Shown here one piece after another: positions 1 through 14,909 of a stretch of DNA of 64,000 nt (position 1 is its first letter; each line of letters starts with the position of its first letter). The position numbers and the translations under genes were made by a program. This stretch comes from Glandiceps talaboti (Eukaryota; Hemichordata; Enteropneusta; Spengelidae): assembly GCF_964340395.1 (NCBI RefSeq), contig NC_135563.1:9886575-9950574 (forward strand), written 5' to 3'. The notes below the pieces were generated by a model that was given only the letters and a program-made list of their open reading frames with translations, had not been told where the DNA came from and searched no databases.

Positions 1-959
1 GCGTGTAGTAATCAGAATTTTAACATATTGAATACTCAAGTCTTCGAACGTTGACAATCTTACAACAAGTTGTTTTTCATTAAACCGACATGTTTCGTAA
101 AAAGCTGATAACAAAGCTCGTGCAATCGAGAGACTGTTGTTAAATTTTAACACTCATCACAGGAAATGTAACATTTCCCGGTGTGTTCCTATATCTTCAA
201 CGATAGGCTATCTCGCTGAAGATAAGAAATATAGAATTTCAACTGATTATCAGTATTTCTTTGACGTCATACGAGTTGAATGATATTCACTGCCGAGAAG
301 TAGTCGCGGCTTTTACATGACCACGCAGGATTCTGTGGCTGTACTGATAATATTTCGTTCTGTGATTCCTGTGTGAATACCTAATTCCCTACCCTAAGCA
401 TTTCATTTTGATTTTACCTTCGATCACTGATCTAGATAACCAGCAAAACTGTTATAACTTTGATTTATTTTTGCAGTAAAAATCAAGGACTAAAAAAATA
501 ATATTTATGAACTTTTCTGTCATCGCCTTAGCAGTGAGGAATTATTCCATATTTTTATGTCTGTCCTTGTCGCCTGACGTCTGATTCTAGACCTTACATT
601 CATATTACTTGGTTCATTCTACCCGACTGACTCTAATCCTCCATAATAGGAATTCTACGCAATTTGGAAACTAACGTTTTTTCAATCAAAAATAAACGCT
701 TAAATGGCTAGCCTTCAATTCCCCGGAATAGTAGCACTTATGTTCAAGGGAAAGTAGTTATTCCATTGGATTTATCATATGTTGTCGCTATAGCCTTCCT
801 AATTCATAGACATTTTTATGAGTATCGACACTTTGAAGTAAACACAACCTTGTCACAAGAAAACTTCTAGCGAAGAGATTTTATGCAAATTGGATACAAT
901 GAAAGTACCACTACATGTACAGAATACCGAATGAAATATGGATATATGTCCATAGCTAC
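1..959. other. Non-coding, nothing recognised
   Basis: AT-rich sequence with no open frame of note, RNA gene or repeat that I can identify. Confidence 0.5.
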
Positions 960-962
960 TTA

Positions 963-1362
963 GGGAGCCTTCAGTAATTACAAAGGTGAGGGCCAGGGGA
1001 ATTAGATGACGTGGTGTTCATTTACAAGGGTGAGGGCTGTGGGAATTAGGTGGTGGTCACTTTTTACGAATCGGTCCTCGAGGGAGGGTTACATTTTGCT
1101 TTGTCTCAATAACTGTTAAATCTAACTTAGCATTAACCCACCGCTGCCACCGGTTCCAAATCCTACTGCTACCACATCCCACCACTGCCACCATTGTAAA
1201 GTAATATAACATATAAGTGAAATGCAGTGAATGGACTGTTAATCAGTTGGGTGTGAAGGAGGGTAACGTCTTAACACAATGGACATGGGGAGGGCCACAT
1301 TTTATGCCACATACTGGCTTCATTTTCCCCGGCCCTCTCCCTTGTAATTACTGAAGGCCCCC
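963..1362. mobile_element. 400-bp MITE with PIF/Harbinger-like ends
   Basis: The inverted ends read GGGAGCCTTCAGTAATTACA (left) and, on the other strand, GGGGGCCTTCAGTAATTACA (right), continuing as AGG(T/G)GAGGGCC. The trinucleotide TTA flanks both sides (960-962 and 1363-1365), matching the TWA target duplication of PIF/Harbinger elements. The left interior has a partial internal duplication (acaaaggtgagggc / acaagggtgagggc, about 45 bp apart). No coding capacity. Confidence 0.7.
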
Positions 1363-3576
1363 TTAGGCAAACGAAAACATGTGTTTTTCGTAAAGATACG
1401 ACGTCGGAAAAATAGGGTATGTAGGTCGTGAGTCTTTTAAATCTTTTCTCCTTGTATGTATGAGAAGTGGCTTCGGCTGACAATTATGTTTGAAGTAGAC
1501 GAACACAAAATGCAGACTGTCCTATAATGTTAAAACTCAGCCAGTCTATGTTAACGGAAGCCCTGGAAATGGGAACAATGCAATTTTAAACAAAAAATAG
1601 ACAAATGCAGCCACCATCTTCATTTTTGATAAACACAAAAAAATAAACTCAATCCGAGGGACATAGTATACATGTACGTATCAGAAATCAACGCAAACAG
1701 AAAAGAAGCTTCGGAGAATTCGAAGATTTCAACAAGACCACTTTTGACATACTCCAGAAATCACCCTAAATTATAGAAAACTAACACATATCACCGTGCT
1801 GACTGAGATGTGAACCAAAAAGACTCCACACTAGAAACATACTGTTTACATATCAAATAGCATAGTAAACTGACAAGAAGTTTTCGGGAAGAAATCAAAA
1901 ATATAATTTTTTGACAAAAATACGACACAAAATTCGGTAAAAAATCGAATGACACACACTTGTAGCATCTTCCCTTGAATACTTTGAATTATCATACCGT
2001 GTCGGTACATCGCTAAGCCTGGTGTTCTTGTAGCTCATGGGTTACCTGGTTGACATTACTATTAAGCGAACGTGTTATTGTTCCTTCATTTGCATGATTC
2101 GATCTCGTTTTTTCGTACCTTAGATGACCTCTGACCTCAAAGAATGCAAATTGAACCAAGAAACAGTAGTCAATGTGTGACGCAAGGTATTTTTTGTGAG
2201 TCGCTAGTAAATGCACGTGTATGGTAACCTTATGATGCATCGATTGATCGATTGATCGTGCATGTGTACTTACAATTTGTCTCACTTCGATTGTTTTTCT
2301 CTATGCATATGACGTCAATAAAGACGTAAAACGTACTATTTCGATTTGGCAACTTAGGCTAATTTGTAGCATCAAAACATTCTCGTCATCAAATGTTAAT
2401 TTGTCACTTTTTTCATTTTTATTGGGATTATTACAGTGATCCACATTCTTTCATATACAGTCATATGGATATTACATGACAGCTTTAAAAATACATAGTT
2501 TACCTTACAGCTTGTATTTGGAGACTCTTGGAGGGGGGGGGGGTCTGTTAATTTTTTCCGGCTGCAGTACTTTGTTCAAACCCATGCTCAGTTCAAATCA
2601 AGGAAAAAAATGAGGGGTCACCATATAAAAAGTTTAAATAAAGGTCAAAATGTCATCAAAATTAAGTCATTTTTTCAATCCAATATGGCCACCGTCTACT
2701 GTGTTCTAACTCTATTTGAAAGTAAAGATTAATTTCCTTGAAAACAAGACGTTGAAACCAAAAATGTCTTTTATTAAGAGGATCAGGACTTGTTCCTGAA
2801 TCAAGAGCACGTTTTCATACGGCGAGGTTTGGAGAGACCTTTGATATTCTGACAAATTGGTCTCCGTGAGACCTATGTTCTGCCATCTTGTATTGCCGTT
2901 GGGTTAAAATCAACGAGTTTTTGACATGCTGTGTAGAATTTCTATAAGAAATTTATTCCTGAGGATACCTCAAGCTGTCGTTCGTGCTTATATAATTTAT
3001 ATTCGACATGTAGGGCGCCGTTGGCTTAATGTCGTGTGCCAAGGACGAGTGGTAGCGCAAGATTCATTTAATTATCTGTTTATTTGAACCTATAGTCGGA
3101 TCTAATCCTTAACAACATCCCATCCTGTTCAATCAGAGTGTCACATTTTAATAAAACTGAAGAACAGGCCTTTCAAAAAAAGATAAATTAATGCTTAGGT
3201 TGAATATGTTTTCTTTTGGCCATTGACTGTAATGAGCGACACTTTCCTCTTATTAATTGTAACTACTGTCATTACTTTTCTGAATTTCAAGGATACCGTA
3301 TTATTCTAATAATGTCGAGTTGACATTTCAACGTTATTACTAAAATGGTTTAATAGCGTTACCATGACAACCCCCTCACGCGCTTGAGAAACGCAATTGT
3401 AACATTACATGAACATTACAGTCCTTTGAAAGACTTAACCTGCAAAGAGACAACGAGGGTTCGCACGTTCCATTCCCTAAGTGACTGCGGGTATAAAATC
3501 GAGTTAAACAACTAAAAAAATCCCCTTAAATTCAATATTTAGGCATATTGAATGGCCATTTATCTGTTTAAGATGA

Positions 3577-3629
3577 TGTATGTATGTATGTATGTATGTA
3601 TGTATGTATGTATGTATGTATGTATGTAT
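3577..3629. repeat. (TATG)n microsatellite
   Basis: About 13 perfect units. A longer tract of the same unit is at 3949-4030. Confidence 0.98.
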
Positions 3630-3948
3630 CATATTTTTAGAACCTCAAATTAGGCCATGCTTGGAAATTGGAGTTTAACGTGCCGTAGGCCTACAAGCAG
3701 ATTATGTTAAGTCTGTTGTCACTCTATATATTTATGTAAGCTAATCAAGGGCACAATACAAATACTCAAACGTGATCAACGTTTGCATTGAAAGTGTTTT
3801 TTTTTCATATTAGTTTTTATGTAATGGCAAACGTTGATCTAATTACCTAGTTTTACTCCACTGTGTCCAATAGTCTGGTATTAAGTAACATGAAATATAT
3901 GATGATAAAAACGATGTGACGAAAAATTTGCAAACGATGTAATCGCTG

Positions 3949-4030
3949 TGTATGTATGTATGTATGTATGTATGTATGTATGTATGTATGTATGTATGTA
4001 TGTATGTATGTATGTATGTATGTATGTATA
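3949..4030. repeat. (TATG)n microsatellite
   Basis: About 20 perfect units. Confidence 0.98.
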
Positions 4031-5824
4031 ATTGCTTGGATCTAACACCTTTAGCTATTTAATACTCCAACTTCTTTTTTCTATTTTCACTCTTCCACCT
4101 CTTTTCACACCTCTCTTTTGTGCTGAGCTGTTTGCATCTCAGCTTTTCTTTCCTTTACACGTCTTTTGACGCTCTTCTCATATTTGCGGACCTGGCAATA
4201 ATAAATGTAAGTTTTTACATAGTGTTTTCCCATAATGGTCAAATAGTGGTACAACAGTTCTATAACTCTCATTGCTACGCTGCCGTCTGTAAGCTCCTAA
4301 CATTGCATTCATATTACGAAATCCGTCTTACTAGTTCCGCAATTATACAATTGTGTTGCATGCACTCGTGGTTCAATTCTTGACCAAACAAAGGCGAACG
4401 ACTTTGGTCATTCAGAGACAAACAGCAGCAGCGAGATCTGAACCTGCAGACCACAGACCAACAACAGCAGTCGTCCATCAAGACATCGCGTTATTGCATA
4501 ATCCATTGAAAATCTTATTTACGAATTGATTGTTAAAATAAGTACTTCAGGAAAAGTAAATGGATCAAATTCAAATTCAAGGCCAAATTCGATGCTCGTG
4601 AGACTTGTAGATTGACGAAACCATGGTCATGTCCTTCTAATTCCTGAATACCTAATAAAAAAATGTGTGGTTCCGATTACGCGATTTTAGAATAGGTGGG
4701 GTAGGTAGATTTTTTATTTCATTCTATATTTTTGTTTGAGTGTCGAGTTCAGGTTTTCCATTGTTTTGCAAATGGTCTCTGTGTTAACGGTTTCTTCCCA
4801 TCAGATGTACAACCATTGCAGATTGAAAGAACAGTTTTATATTGTGTTTTTAAGTTGTTGTCAATTTCCACATCCACTCTTTCTCGTGAGACTTCACTAT
4901 TTCTGCGATTTTGTTATATTTTTTCTCTCGAATAGGTCAAAAAAAAGTTTAGGTCGGCAGTGAAAAACTAGGTGTGGTCGGATATCCGGCACTAAACAAT
5001 TATTATTTTTTGTCCTAATAATGCAAAAAACAAAAAGAAAAAAAAAGAAGAAAAAAAACATGATTGTTTCCGATAACAGGACTTCAGAAAATAGGGTAGG
5101 TAGGTCAGAATTTTATTTTTAATTACTTTAAATTTTGAAAAAAAAAATACTTGGACCCCAAGATAATATATGCGTCAGTCACAATACTTCCGTGAGAGTT
5201 TTATGAGGTGTAAAAGAAGTAAATGAAGACAATGATAATCTAAGTAGACGAACACGTTATGCAGACTATACTGTTATAGTTTTAAAAAACCTGGTTTCTC
5301 TCTGGAATACGATTTATTTTTAAATGACCACAGACATGTATACGGAAATAGAAGTTAACTGTTAACATTTTACTTTTCTGCATTGCATGCAAAAACGGGT
5401 CAGGGACTTAGACTGGGATCTGTCCGATTATCGAAAACACGCTATTTTTTTTTAATTTGGCCTAGTGAATTCATACAGGAATACGTTTATCGCCAATCAC
5501 TCAGAACCCAAATCTAGCGTAACTAATAGCATACGCGTATTTATGATATCGGTTGTGAATATGAGAAACAGTTGTAAACATGAAAGTTATTGAAGCGTAT
5601 CCAATGCATTACTAATAATGATGCCTATTCAGTGTATGTTTGTATACCAAAACTAAGTTGAGTGTGTTTTGCTTCTGGTATACGTACTACGCATGATTGC
5701 ATTGCCAAAACAGCAGCAACAACATCCACAGTAGCTGCATAGCATGCACAAGATCTCCTTTGAATCAACGCTATTCAGTATATTTTACTGTTAGGACCAG
5801 TGGATGACATTATTAACGGACCCG

Positions 5825-6095
5825 TTATTTTCCTTCGTTCTGCCAAGGAAATACGAGTAACCTAAGGGGCCTTGTCTCTATGATTCTCTGGACGAGTCGT
5901 GAGAAAACCCTTACGAGTATTTTCCAGTTGAATAAAGAATTATATTAGGGAATTCAATAGTTATACATCCTCAAGCATAATTTATGAAAAATCGGGAAAA
6001 ATAATGCCGATTTGAAATGTTTTGAGTTTATTTCGAGCATCTAGAACCAATGACGTAGACACGAGTTGTTGTGACGTAGAATGATCAGCGTATAA
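5825..6095 (+). repeat. Interspersed repeat copy 1 (partner at 53.19 kb)
   Basis: About 270 bp shared with 53190-53470 in the same orientation. Matching blocks include ccaaggaaa-tacgagt-acct-aggggcct, gagtattttccag-tgaat-aagaat, and catagaa/cgtagacac near the end. No coding potential; class unknown. Confidence 0.65.
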
Positions 6096-6788
6096 AAAAC
6101 CTCAAATTTTTATTCGAACGCGTTCCACCTGACTGGTGTGGTATCTAATTACGTTAATTTCATTTCATAAAAACACAATTTCCGAGTGTGACACAAAGAG
6201 CATATCCCCCCCCCCGAAAGTTAACTAGAAGAAGAGAAAAAAGTCTATGTGGGTGTACACTGTCGGTTAAATTTATTGCCCAGGGGAAGTGTCCTTTACG
6301 CTGTGCCTCTTTGTTTGTTGCAAACTTTGTAAAAATTAGTAAACTGAAGGTCCCAACTAAAATTTCCTGATTTGTTTTGTCATACCCTTTCTAAAAACAT
6401 AGGTACGTCTTTAAATGACAACATTAATGCACACAGTATTTACAACATAATCTCAGCTTCTAATAATTTGAATTTCGTAAAATGCGTTATTGAAGTTCTC
6501 ATTCACAAACAAGTCATTGTCGTAACAATCACTTCTGGGTAAAGAAATTACCAATTGTTAAAAAGCACCCACGCTAATGACGACATTAATGAAGTTTTGT
6601 CACCTTTAAACAGCAATATTTGAGAGTGAGGCGTAATCTTTTCAAAGAAATAATAGCTGTATTGTTGATGTTCGTTTTTAATGAATATTATATGAAGCTA
6701 AAGCAAGCACATTTAACACCTACTCTTAATCTCAATATTAAATGAGACAATTCAAGATAATTATAAAGACAAGCAACACATCGACCTT

Positions 6789-6950
6789 CTTACCTACCTA
6801 CCTACCTACCTACCTACCTACCTACCTACCTTCCTACCTATCTACCCAAACCTACCTACCAACCTACCTACCTATCCACCCAAACCTACCTACCTACCTA
6901 CCAACGCACCCACCCACCCACCCACCCACCCATCCACCCACCTACCTATC
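6789..6950. repeat. (ACCT)n/(ACCC)n tract
   Basis: Starts as pure (tacc)n, degenerates to caaacctacc and ends as (accc)n. The Tyr-Leu-Pro-Thr frame across it is an artefact. Confidence 0.97.
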
Positions 6951-7242
6951 CACACACACACATATATAAACAAACAGCATGTGATATACCTTCAAGTGTA
7001 ATTTTTAATTGGGCATTCGCTTAAACTTAAGAAAGATCACGTCATGTAACACTGTCTTCTAAAGGGACGAAGATTAGCTACCGATTCTTATTGACCTGAA
7101 GGCATGTGTAACCATTCTTTCAAGTTGTAGTAATAAGTAAAATAATGAATACTAGCTAGTACACATATATTGTTACCATGTTTTCTCAGCAATTAGAATT
7201 CATGTTTGATATGTTAAATCACCACATCTGTTCTGTTAATTT

Positions 7243-7392
7243 ACATCATGATTTACATGTAGCCTGTTCTAATGGACAGGATGTTCTTGTATACATCATG
7301 CCTTACATGTAACCTATTCTGATGGACAGGATGTTCTTATATACATCATGCCTTACATGTAACCTGTTCTGATGGACAGAAGGTTCTTGCAT
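7243..7392. repeat. Three tandem 50-bp units
   Basis: Units at 7243, 7293 and 7343 each read acatcatg-cttacatgta then cct-ttct-atggacag and gttctt-at, with about 90 percent identity. Confidence 0.93.
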
Positions 7393-8654
7393 ACATAAGA
7401 TACATTGTTTACCCACAGGCAACCAGACACTAATGATTTCATATATCCGAGTCTTGCGCAAAAAAAAAGAGAAAAGCTTACAGCATTATTAATCTAAGGA
7501 GGTAACTAATCTAGTTAATGGGCGGCTTAAACTGTATACCTTCCTTCTTGTTATGGTGTTCATCTAACATAGTTCATGGGTCAAGTATGGATGATCGATT
7601 GAGTCGTTAACACTCTCACGTTCTTTCTGATATAAATTTGTCCCCCAATACATATTAAGGTCCTTTGCATAGAAGCACTGTTCTTCAAAACGTTACAAAT
7701 AGAATAAATTGACCACTTCCCCGGGTTAATTTGATTGCTACAGTTTGACACATTCTAATCTGCTTCTTTACATATTCGTTACCTCTCTCAGGTGCATGAC
7801 CAAACTCATACAATGTTTTATACGCACAGGAAAATCATTCTTTACATTATAAAAGTTATGTTTATTGCAACATCTATCATTTCACGGGGACACTGGAAGG
7901 GATTCAGTAAATTGAAAATGATATATTATGCAGGCACTGGCTAATGTTGGGGATCGACCAGAAAGCTATCCTAATGCAGTGACAGTGACATTTTCGACCT
8001 AGACTATTTCTGATACATAATTTATACTCACAGAATCTGACAAAGGCTTAGGAAAATGCTGTGTACATCAATATATATATATATTGCATGCTAATATATG
8101 GAAAAACAATCTTAAAATCAATAATGCATGTGGAAAGTATCAAGTGTAGCTCCATCTACAGAATATGAAAATAGGTTGCAGTCGTAATATTACACGCATA
8201 TTTTGGCAATCCTCTACATTGTTTAGATACTAATAATAACTTTGATTGGACAAGTACACGCCAATCCGAATGCAACGCATATAAAGTAGGCTAATTTGCA
8301 TATCAAGAATCAAGCTTTGCATATTTTGAAGGGTGAAATGATTGTATCTTGCTTGCGGACAAACCACATATAGTTTTCAAAAAAAAATTTGTATAGAAAA
8401 TGGTTTCTTCCTTTTTGGATAATTAAATGCCAGATCTCTACTGACAAAATGAATTTAAGAACACAACCTTGTGACATGATCGTTATTTGAGAACTGAATG
8501 TTTACAATTTGTTAAAACACTTTTTCGTGCAACTACACATCTTTAGGGAACTGGAAAACACGCTACTCTGCAATCCATTATACTTTGCATATCTAAATTA
8601 ATACATTTTGAAAGATGTAATTAGATGATCATACCGTGTTTGCGGACTCACTCC

Positions 8655-8976
8655 ATATAGTTTTTCTGTGCTTCTGTATACAAAATGTGCCCAAATATCG
8701 GTAACTTTATACCCTTATCGAATTGCAATTCATAAGCTGAGTATCGTGTTCAGTACTCTTCGTTGACACTTCCCAAGGTCGTTATGTAGTAAATTGCAAT
8801 TACAATATGCATGAAATATAGTTTTTCTGTGACTTTGTCTACAAAATATACCTTGTCCCTGTAATTTTATATCTTTATCGAACTGGAAATGCATAAGTTG
8901 AGTATAATGTTCTGTAGTATGTGTTGACACCATACAGGGTTATGTTATGTCGTAGGTAAACACGATATGCATGAAA
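8655..8976. repeat. Two tandem copies of a 161-bp unit
   Basis: Unit 1 starts tatagtttttctgtgcttct at 8656 and unit 2 starts tatagtttttctgtgacttt at 8817. Both contain tttatcgaa, cataag(c/t)tgagtat and gttgacac. An older, more diverged relative starts near 8320. Confidence 0.85.
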
Positions 8977-10057
8977 TTGCGTTTTGTGTTTCATCCAATT
9001 TTGAAAATTCAGGACTCAATTAACGATCACAAGCTTGTACTCTTTACTTTACCCAAAAAGAAGGAAACAGAAGAAAGACCAATACACAATTCACCGAGGT
9101 TTTTTGTAGTTTTAAAAATGAGAGTGGAAAATATTATATGCAGTCGGCATAAGATGCTTGCTTGCCATTGCACACCAAATCATTCTTACGTTGTTTACCT
9201 ACGGTACCATGTGTAAAGCATACGACACACAATTCAAACATATGAAATTCTTTTCTACATTTTGAATTTTTTTTCCTCCCCAAAATAACATCATTTTAAT
9301 ATCAAGAACAACATATGAAAGATTAATTATATATTTGCGTCGCTCGGGTATCACAAACTCAATGTGTCATGATTATATAGGATGAGTAAAGCTACTGAAG
9401 CGATTTATTTATATTGCTGAGCGCCATAACGAATAACCTTTGACTATCAATATTTGTTTAATATATGCCAGACCAAAAGCTTAAAATTTACGAAACGTGT
9501 TTCAGATCTTTCCACAATATTTCATCAAAAACGTTGTCATTCATTGCGACTAAAAATGTTAGGTAATATGGTTAATATGACAGTAAGTAGCGGTAATTGT
9601 TCCATGATCAATCATCGGTGCATGACACTAAAACGCAATTTGCACACATACATGTATTATCCGACATGGTTCGCCAAAAGCTAATAATGATGAATACATG
9701 TTTACGCATTACAATGTACTATTATTAGTTCGTGCTTTAAATTGATAAATTAAGCTGGTAAATGCAAATTCCACTCCACTCGACTTGTAGCTGTATAAAT
9801 GTTAAATGTCTATCCAAACTGTTCTCTTCAAATATGCAATGATGCTAGCTGAATGCGAATGATAAGCCATGCAGACATAAATAACACATTACTGATGTTG
9901 TACCTGCCGGTAACAATTGCAACATTTTCCCGCCAAAAGGATCGCAAATACAATTCATGATGTCTTTCTGTAGGCACTGAGCATTTCGCAACCTTGATAT
10001 GGAATGGTAGAAATAATATTTCCGAAAGAGAATTATGTTTTAAATCGATAGCATCTA

Positions 10058-10110
<53 letters not shown>
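10058..10110. repeat. (CTGT)n microsatellite
   Basis: About 13 units. Confidence 0.98.
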
Positions 10111-10112
<2 letters not shown>

Positions 10113-11320
10113 GAAAAGTTCCCGCCTACATGTTCTATAGTTTTGGTGGGCAATTCCGGCAAATACCCCCAAGAAATTTTTACCAAATATCGCCATGTTT
10201 AAATTGATATTGTCATTTACAGTAAATATATGACATTAAAAGCTCAATTAGTTGACATTGGTGATATGCTAATTTCCTAGATCCTATCACAATAGTAATA
10301 TAATGTCTATACAGTGTACGACCTACATCACACTACAAGCCCTGCGGTAAAACGTTTCCCAAATAATTCGTGACAACCATCCGGCAAATTGATTTCGTGA
10401 AAACGATTTTTACCCAAAATATCAATACGTTGTACCAAATATGGTTTTTCTCGATGACCCATATAAAACGGACCCGATCAAACGTGATTTCTAGTTACAA
10501 GAGTACAACCCGATCAATTACTAAGTCTGGATTTAGGACAGGCAAAAATGTCAACTGAACAGTTACCAAATGCCACCCCACCTTAAATGCTCTCTCAACA
10601 GATAGTTGCATAATTTGAAGACATTTCGAAATTAAAGTCAGAATGTAGCCATTTTTTTATGTATTACCATATTGTTACACAACAAAAACCGTGAACATTC
10701 AGGTCAAAGCAGCGATTTCTGTGTCACCTTGGTTGCCTGAAAGGAAGAGTAATTACCATTATATATATATGATGAAGAAAGTAACCGAGCTTGATTCAAT
10801 AAGATCATTCAATTCGGTTCGTAAAAAGCAGTGGGCGGCATTGTGTGTATATAGAAATTACTTTTTACATGAGAATTCCTGTGGTAATAGCTCGCTGTGT
10901 CTCATTACGTAATCTCTCTCAGGAGTGAACTTTGAATGAGCTATAGTTTGTCTTGGTCCACACAATACAAACTAATAAAGCCTGATGTGAATTTACAGAG
11001 TCCCTATTTTCCCCAATAGAAAACTATATATTGTAATGACAATTTTTAGCGAACCATCCATCATCAAATGTGTATACACGACCGTTATAGTCGCCTCTTG
11101 AGACGGAAAAAAGGTTTGCCCTCAATACCTAGATGGAATCCAGGGGCTGCAAACGTGTATTATAATAATTGTTTGTCACGTCTTTGGGAAGGGAAATAAC
11201 CTTAAGAGCAAAACTGATTTACTATCTTTAATTGAAACGGATTAGTGGTGTTTTTGTATTCTCCGGGGAGGAGGGAGGAAGGAAGGACATACCTACCCAT
11301 TTTCATATACACATGTATGT

Positions 11321-11581
<261 letters not shown>

Positions 11582-13274
11582 TTATTAAGCCGTGTACACA
11601 AGACTTGACATTGGCAAGAAAATATACCAAATGAAACACTGATGGTTACAATGTCTTGAAAATATTAAGTATATATTTGTTTGTCTGCATGAGTATGCTA
11701 GTACATATTTCACTCTCTTTCTGTAAGCAGAATTAAGGCATAAATGTAATCGTTTACATCAAAGACCATCTGCTCCATTCCATGGTTGAATCGAGGGAAT
11801 TATGAATAATGGGCCACCGATAACTCAACACTTGGTTTCATCACAAACTAATTCTAGTGATTGATAGATATTTAAATCTCATTCAATGTGATATTTACTT
11901 CATGTTTCATCAAATTGTATACAACATAAGAGCTGTTGGATATTTATATAACTATAATTGATATTTTTTTTAGAGAGATCAAAGGGATCAGCTACCGACA
12001 CAATTGATTATTTCATTTTCTAGTGCTATTTTGGTTTCCTATGTAAAGTATCTATGGTAAAGTTGCTCCCTTCAATCATCATATTCCAAACCGTAGTACA
12101 GATTATACTTCGATAACAGATAGCAATTACTTGTGCTACAATGAATGAAAGTATGTATGTATGTATGTATGTATGTATGTACATACGTGTGTAAATATTA
12201 TGTATGGGTATAACGTTGCCATGTGTAAATATACGGTCAACTACAAATATACTGTTATTTTCCGTTTATTCTCGTGATTATAAATGACTATATTCCACAT
12301 AAAATAAACCCGAAACATTAAGATAACAACAAAACTGCCGTACCAGCAAGTCTATTAATAAATCCACATTTTAGTAAAAAGGAACGTGATATTCATAATA
12401 ATTGCTGAATAACCGATGAGCGGATATGGAAGAAATATTAATAATACATATTGTAAAGCTTTCCCAATCTTGAAAAGATGTTAGGGAGCATTAATCGATG
12501 GAAAAATTCAAAGACTTATTGAACATGATCGAAAGACTTGCTGACAAAGCTTACACAGAACTATTCAAAGTAAAAGTGTACCCTTGGCTTCCGCAGTGTC
12601 AACGCACATGAAAAAAAGAAGCAATATTAACAATCACCTGCCATCTCTTGGGATATTCAGTGTGATCAATTTGCTTCTGCTCGTGATTCAAAAAGAAAAG
12701 GATACAATTGTTGCTGCCAATTCTACAAGCTTTCCCTAGCATAATCCTACACATGTCTACGGCTTACTCATTACGTTTAGGGACTGGCAGCTGCTGCTCT
12801 ACGCGGACTAGAATCTTATATCTTACGTATGTCTTGACCAACAATACGAATTTCTGTCCTTATAGGAAGACACGGGGATTGGATTTTTTTTACTAAGACG
12901 GTGAAGAAACCTAACAAGACGCGAGAGACTAATGATTGGCATTTATACTATACCTGCATAGACAATAAGATTACCTAATGTCAAAATTGGCCTACAGTTA
13001 CGTATACACTATCAAATAAATGGCGACGTTGCTGTGTGGAGTGACGATCGAGATGTTTAATACGAAAAACGCTGCATTGAATACATTCCATTACGCTAGT
13101 TACAAACGCTATCAAAGGTTTCCTTCCCTCATGTGTTAATGAAGGACGTACAATAAAAATGCAATGATTTAGGGCAACACTTAATCACCAAATACTATAA
13201 GTAAGATGATTAGATGGCAATCAGAGTCAGTGATTAGCCTAATTTGAGCCTAATCAGTATGCTGATATATATGT

Positions 13275-13276
<2 letters not shown>

Positions 13277-13355
<79 letters not shown>
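13277..13355. repeat. (TA)n tract
   Basis: About 40 units; left flank of the AGCGCTTT palindrome. Confidence 0.98.
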
Positions 13356-13541
<186 letters not shown>

Positions 13542-13661
13542 CAAATGAAAGAAGACGAGTCTGATATTACATAGTGGAATTACACTACGGACCGTTTCAC
13601 CCGAAGGATCGTCAGCTCTCCAAGGTGATTGAGCACTCTACTTGACGAAAGAAGAATGAAA

Positions 13662-14253
<592 letters not shown>

Positions 14254-14867
14254 GGGTGTAACATATGCAAAGATATATGTATAATATTTGTATTTATCTT
14301 TAGATAATGCGTCGCATACATGGGGAAAAGGCTGACACTTTATACTTGTTGATTACAAGTGACAGGCAGGCCACTCAGTATATTTTATAGTACTACTTTA
14401 CCGGCATTTATGTACTCAATTATGATGATTTAAAAGCCTGCAAAACACAATTAGTGCACAAAACACATAAACTGCACCATTTGACAACCAGCAAACTATT
14501 TAAGGGCATTAAGCTATATCGCAGCTCCCTTTACAAGTGTTTCTATTTCCGTTACAAGTAAGTGTTTGATATAATGCTTTTTGTGTAGACGTGAAAGAGT
14601 GGAATTTGTTGGTATCATTAAGCCATTTGTAAATGGAAAGTGCTTTGTTGCTATTGATAATGGAGTGAGAATTTGTTTTTTGCAGTTCCAAAGTGCAATC
14701 ATCCAATTGACCTTATCTTTCAAAGCCAACTCTCAAAATCACACTATTTCTTCAATAAAACAGAATTTTTATATGAGCAAAGGGTTGATGTTGTCTTCCA
14801 AATCTAGAATTTGTCGTAAACATTATCCACTTTTGTGAACCAAACGTAAGACAATCATGTCACGGAC

Positions 14868-14909
14868 GAATACGAATGCGAATACGAATACGAATACGAA
14901 TACGAATGC
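14868..14909. repeat. (GAATAC)n hexanucleotide repeat
   Basis: Seven units with two GAATGC variants. Confidence 0.95.

Larger units (their letters stand above)
1366..5824. other. Gene-free stretch with short interspersed repeats
   Basis: Holds two (TATG)n tracts and dispersed phrases: agtagacgaacac-(a/g)-atgcagact at 1495 and 5244, and (g/a)aatagggta(g/t)gtaggt at 1410, 4690 and 5090. These suggest an old repeat family. Short frames here have no recognisable homology. Confidence 0.5.
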
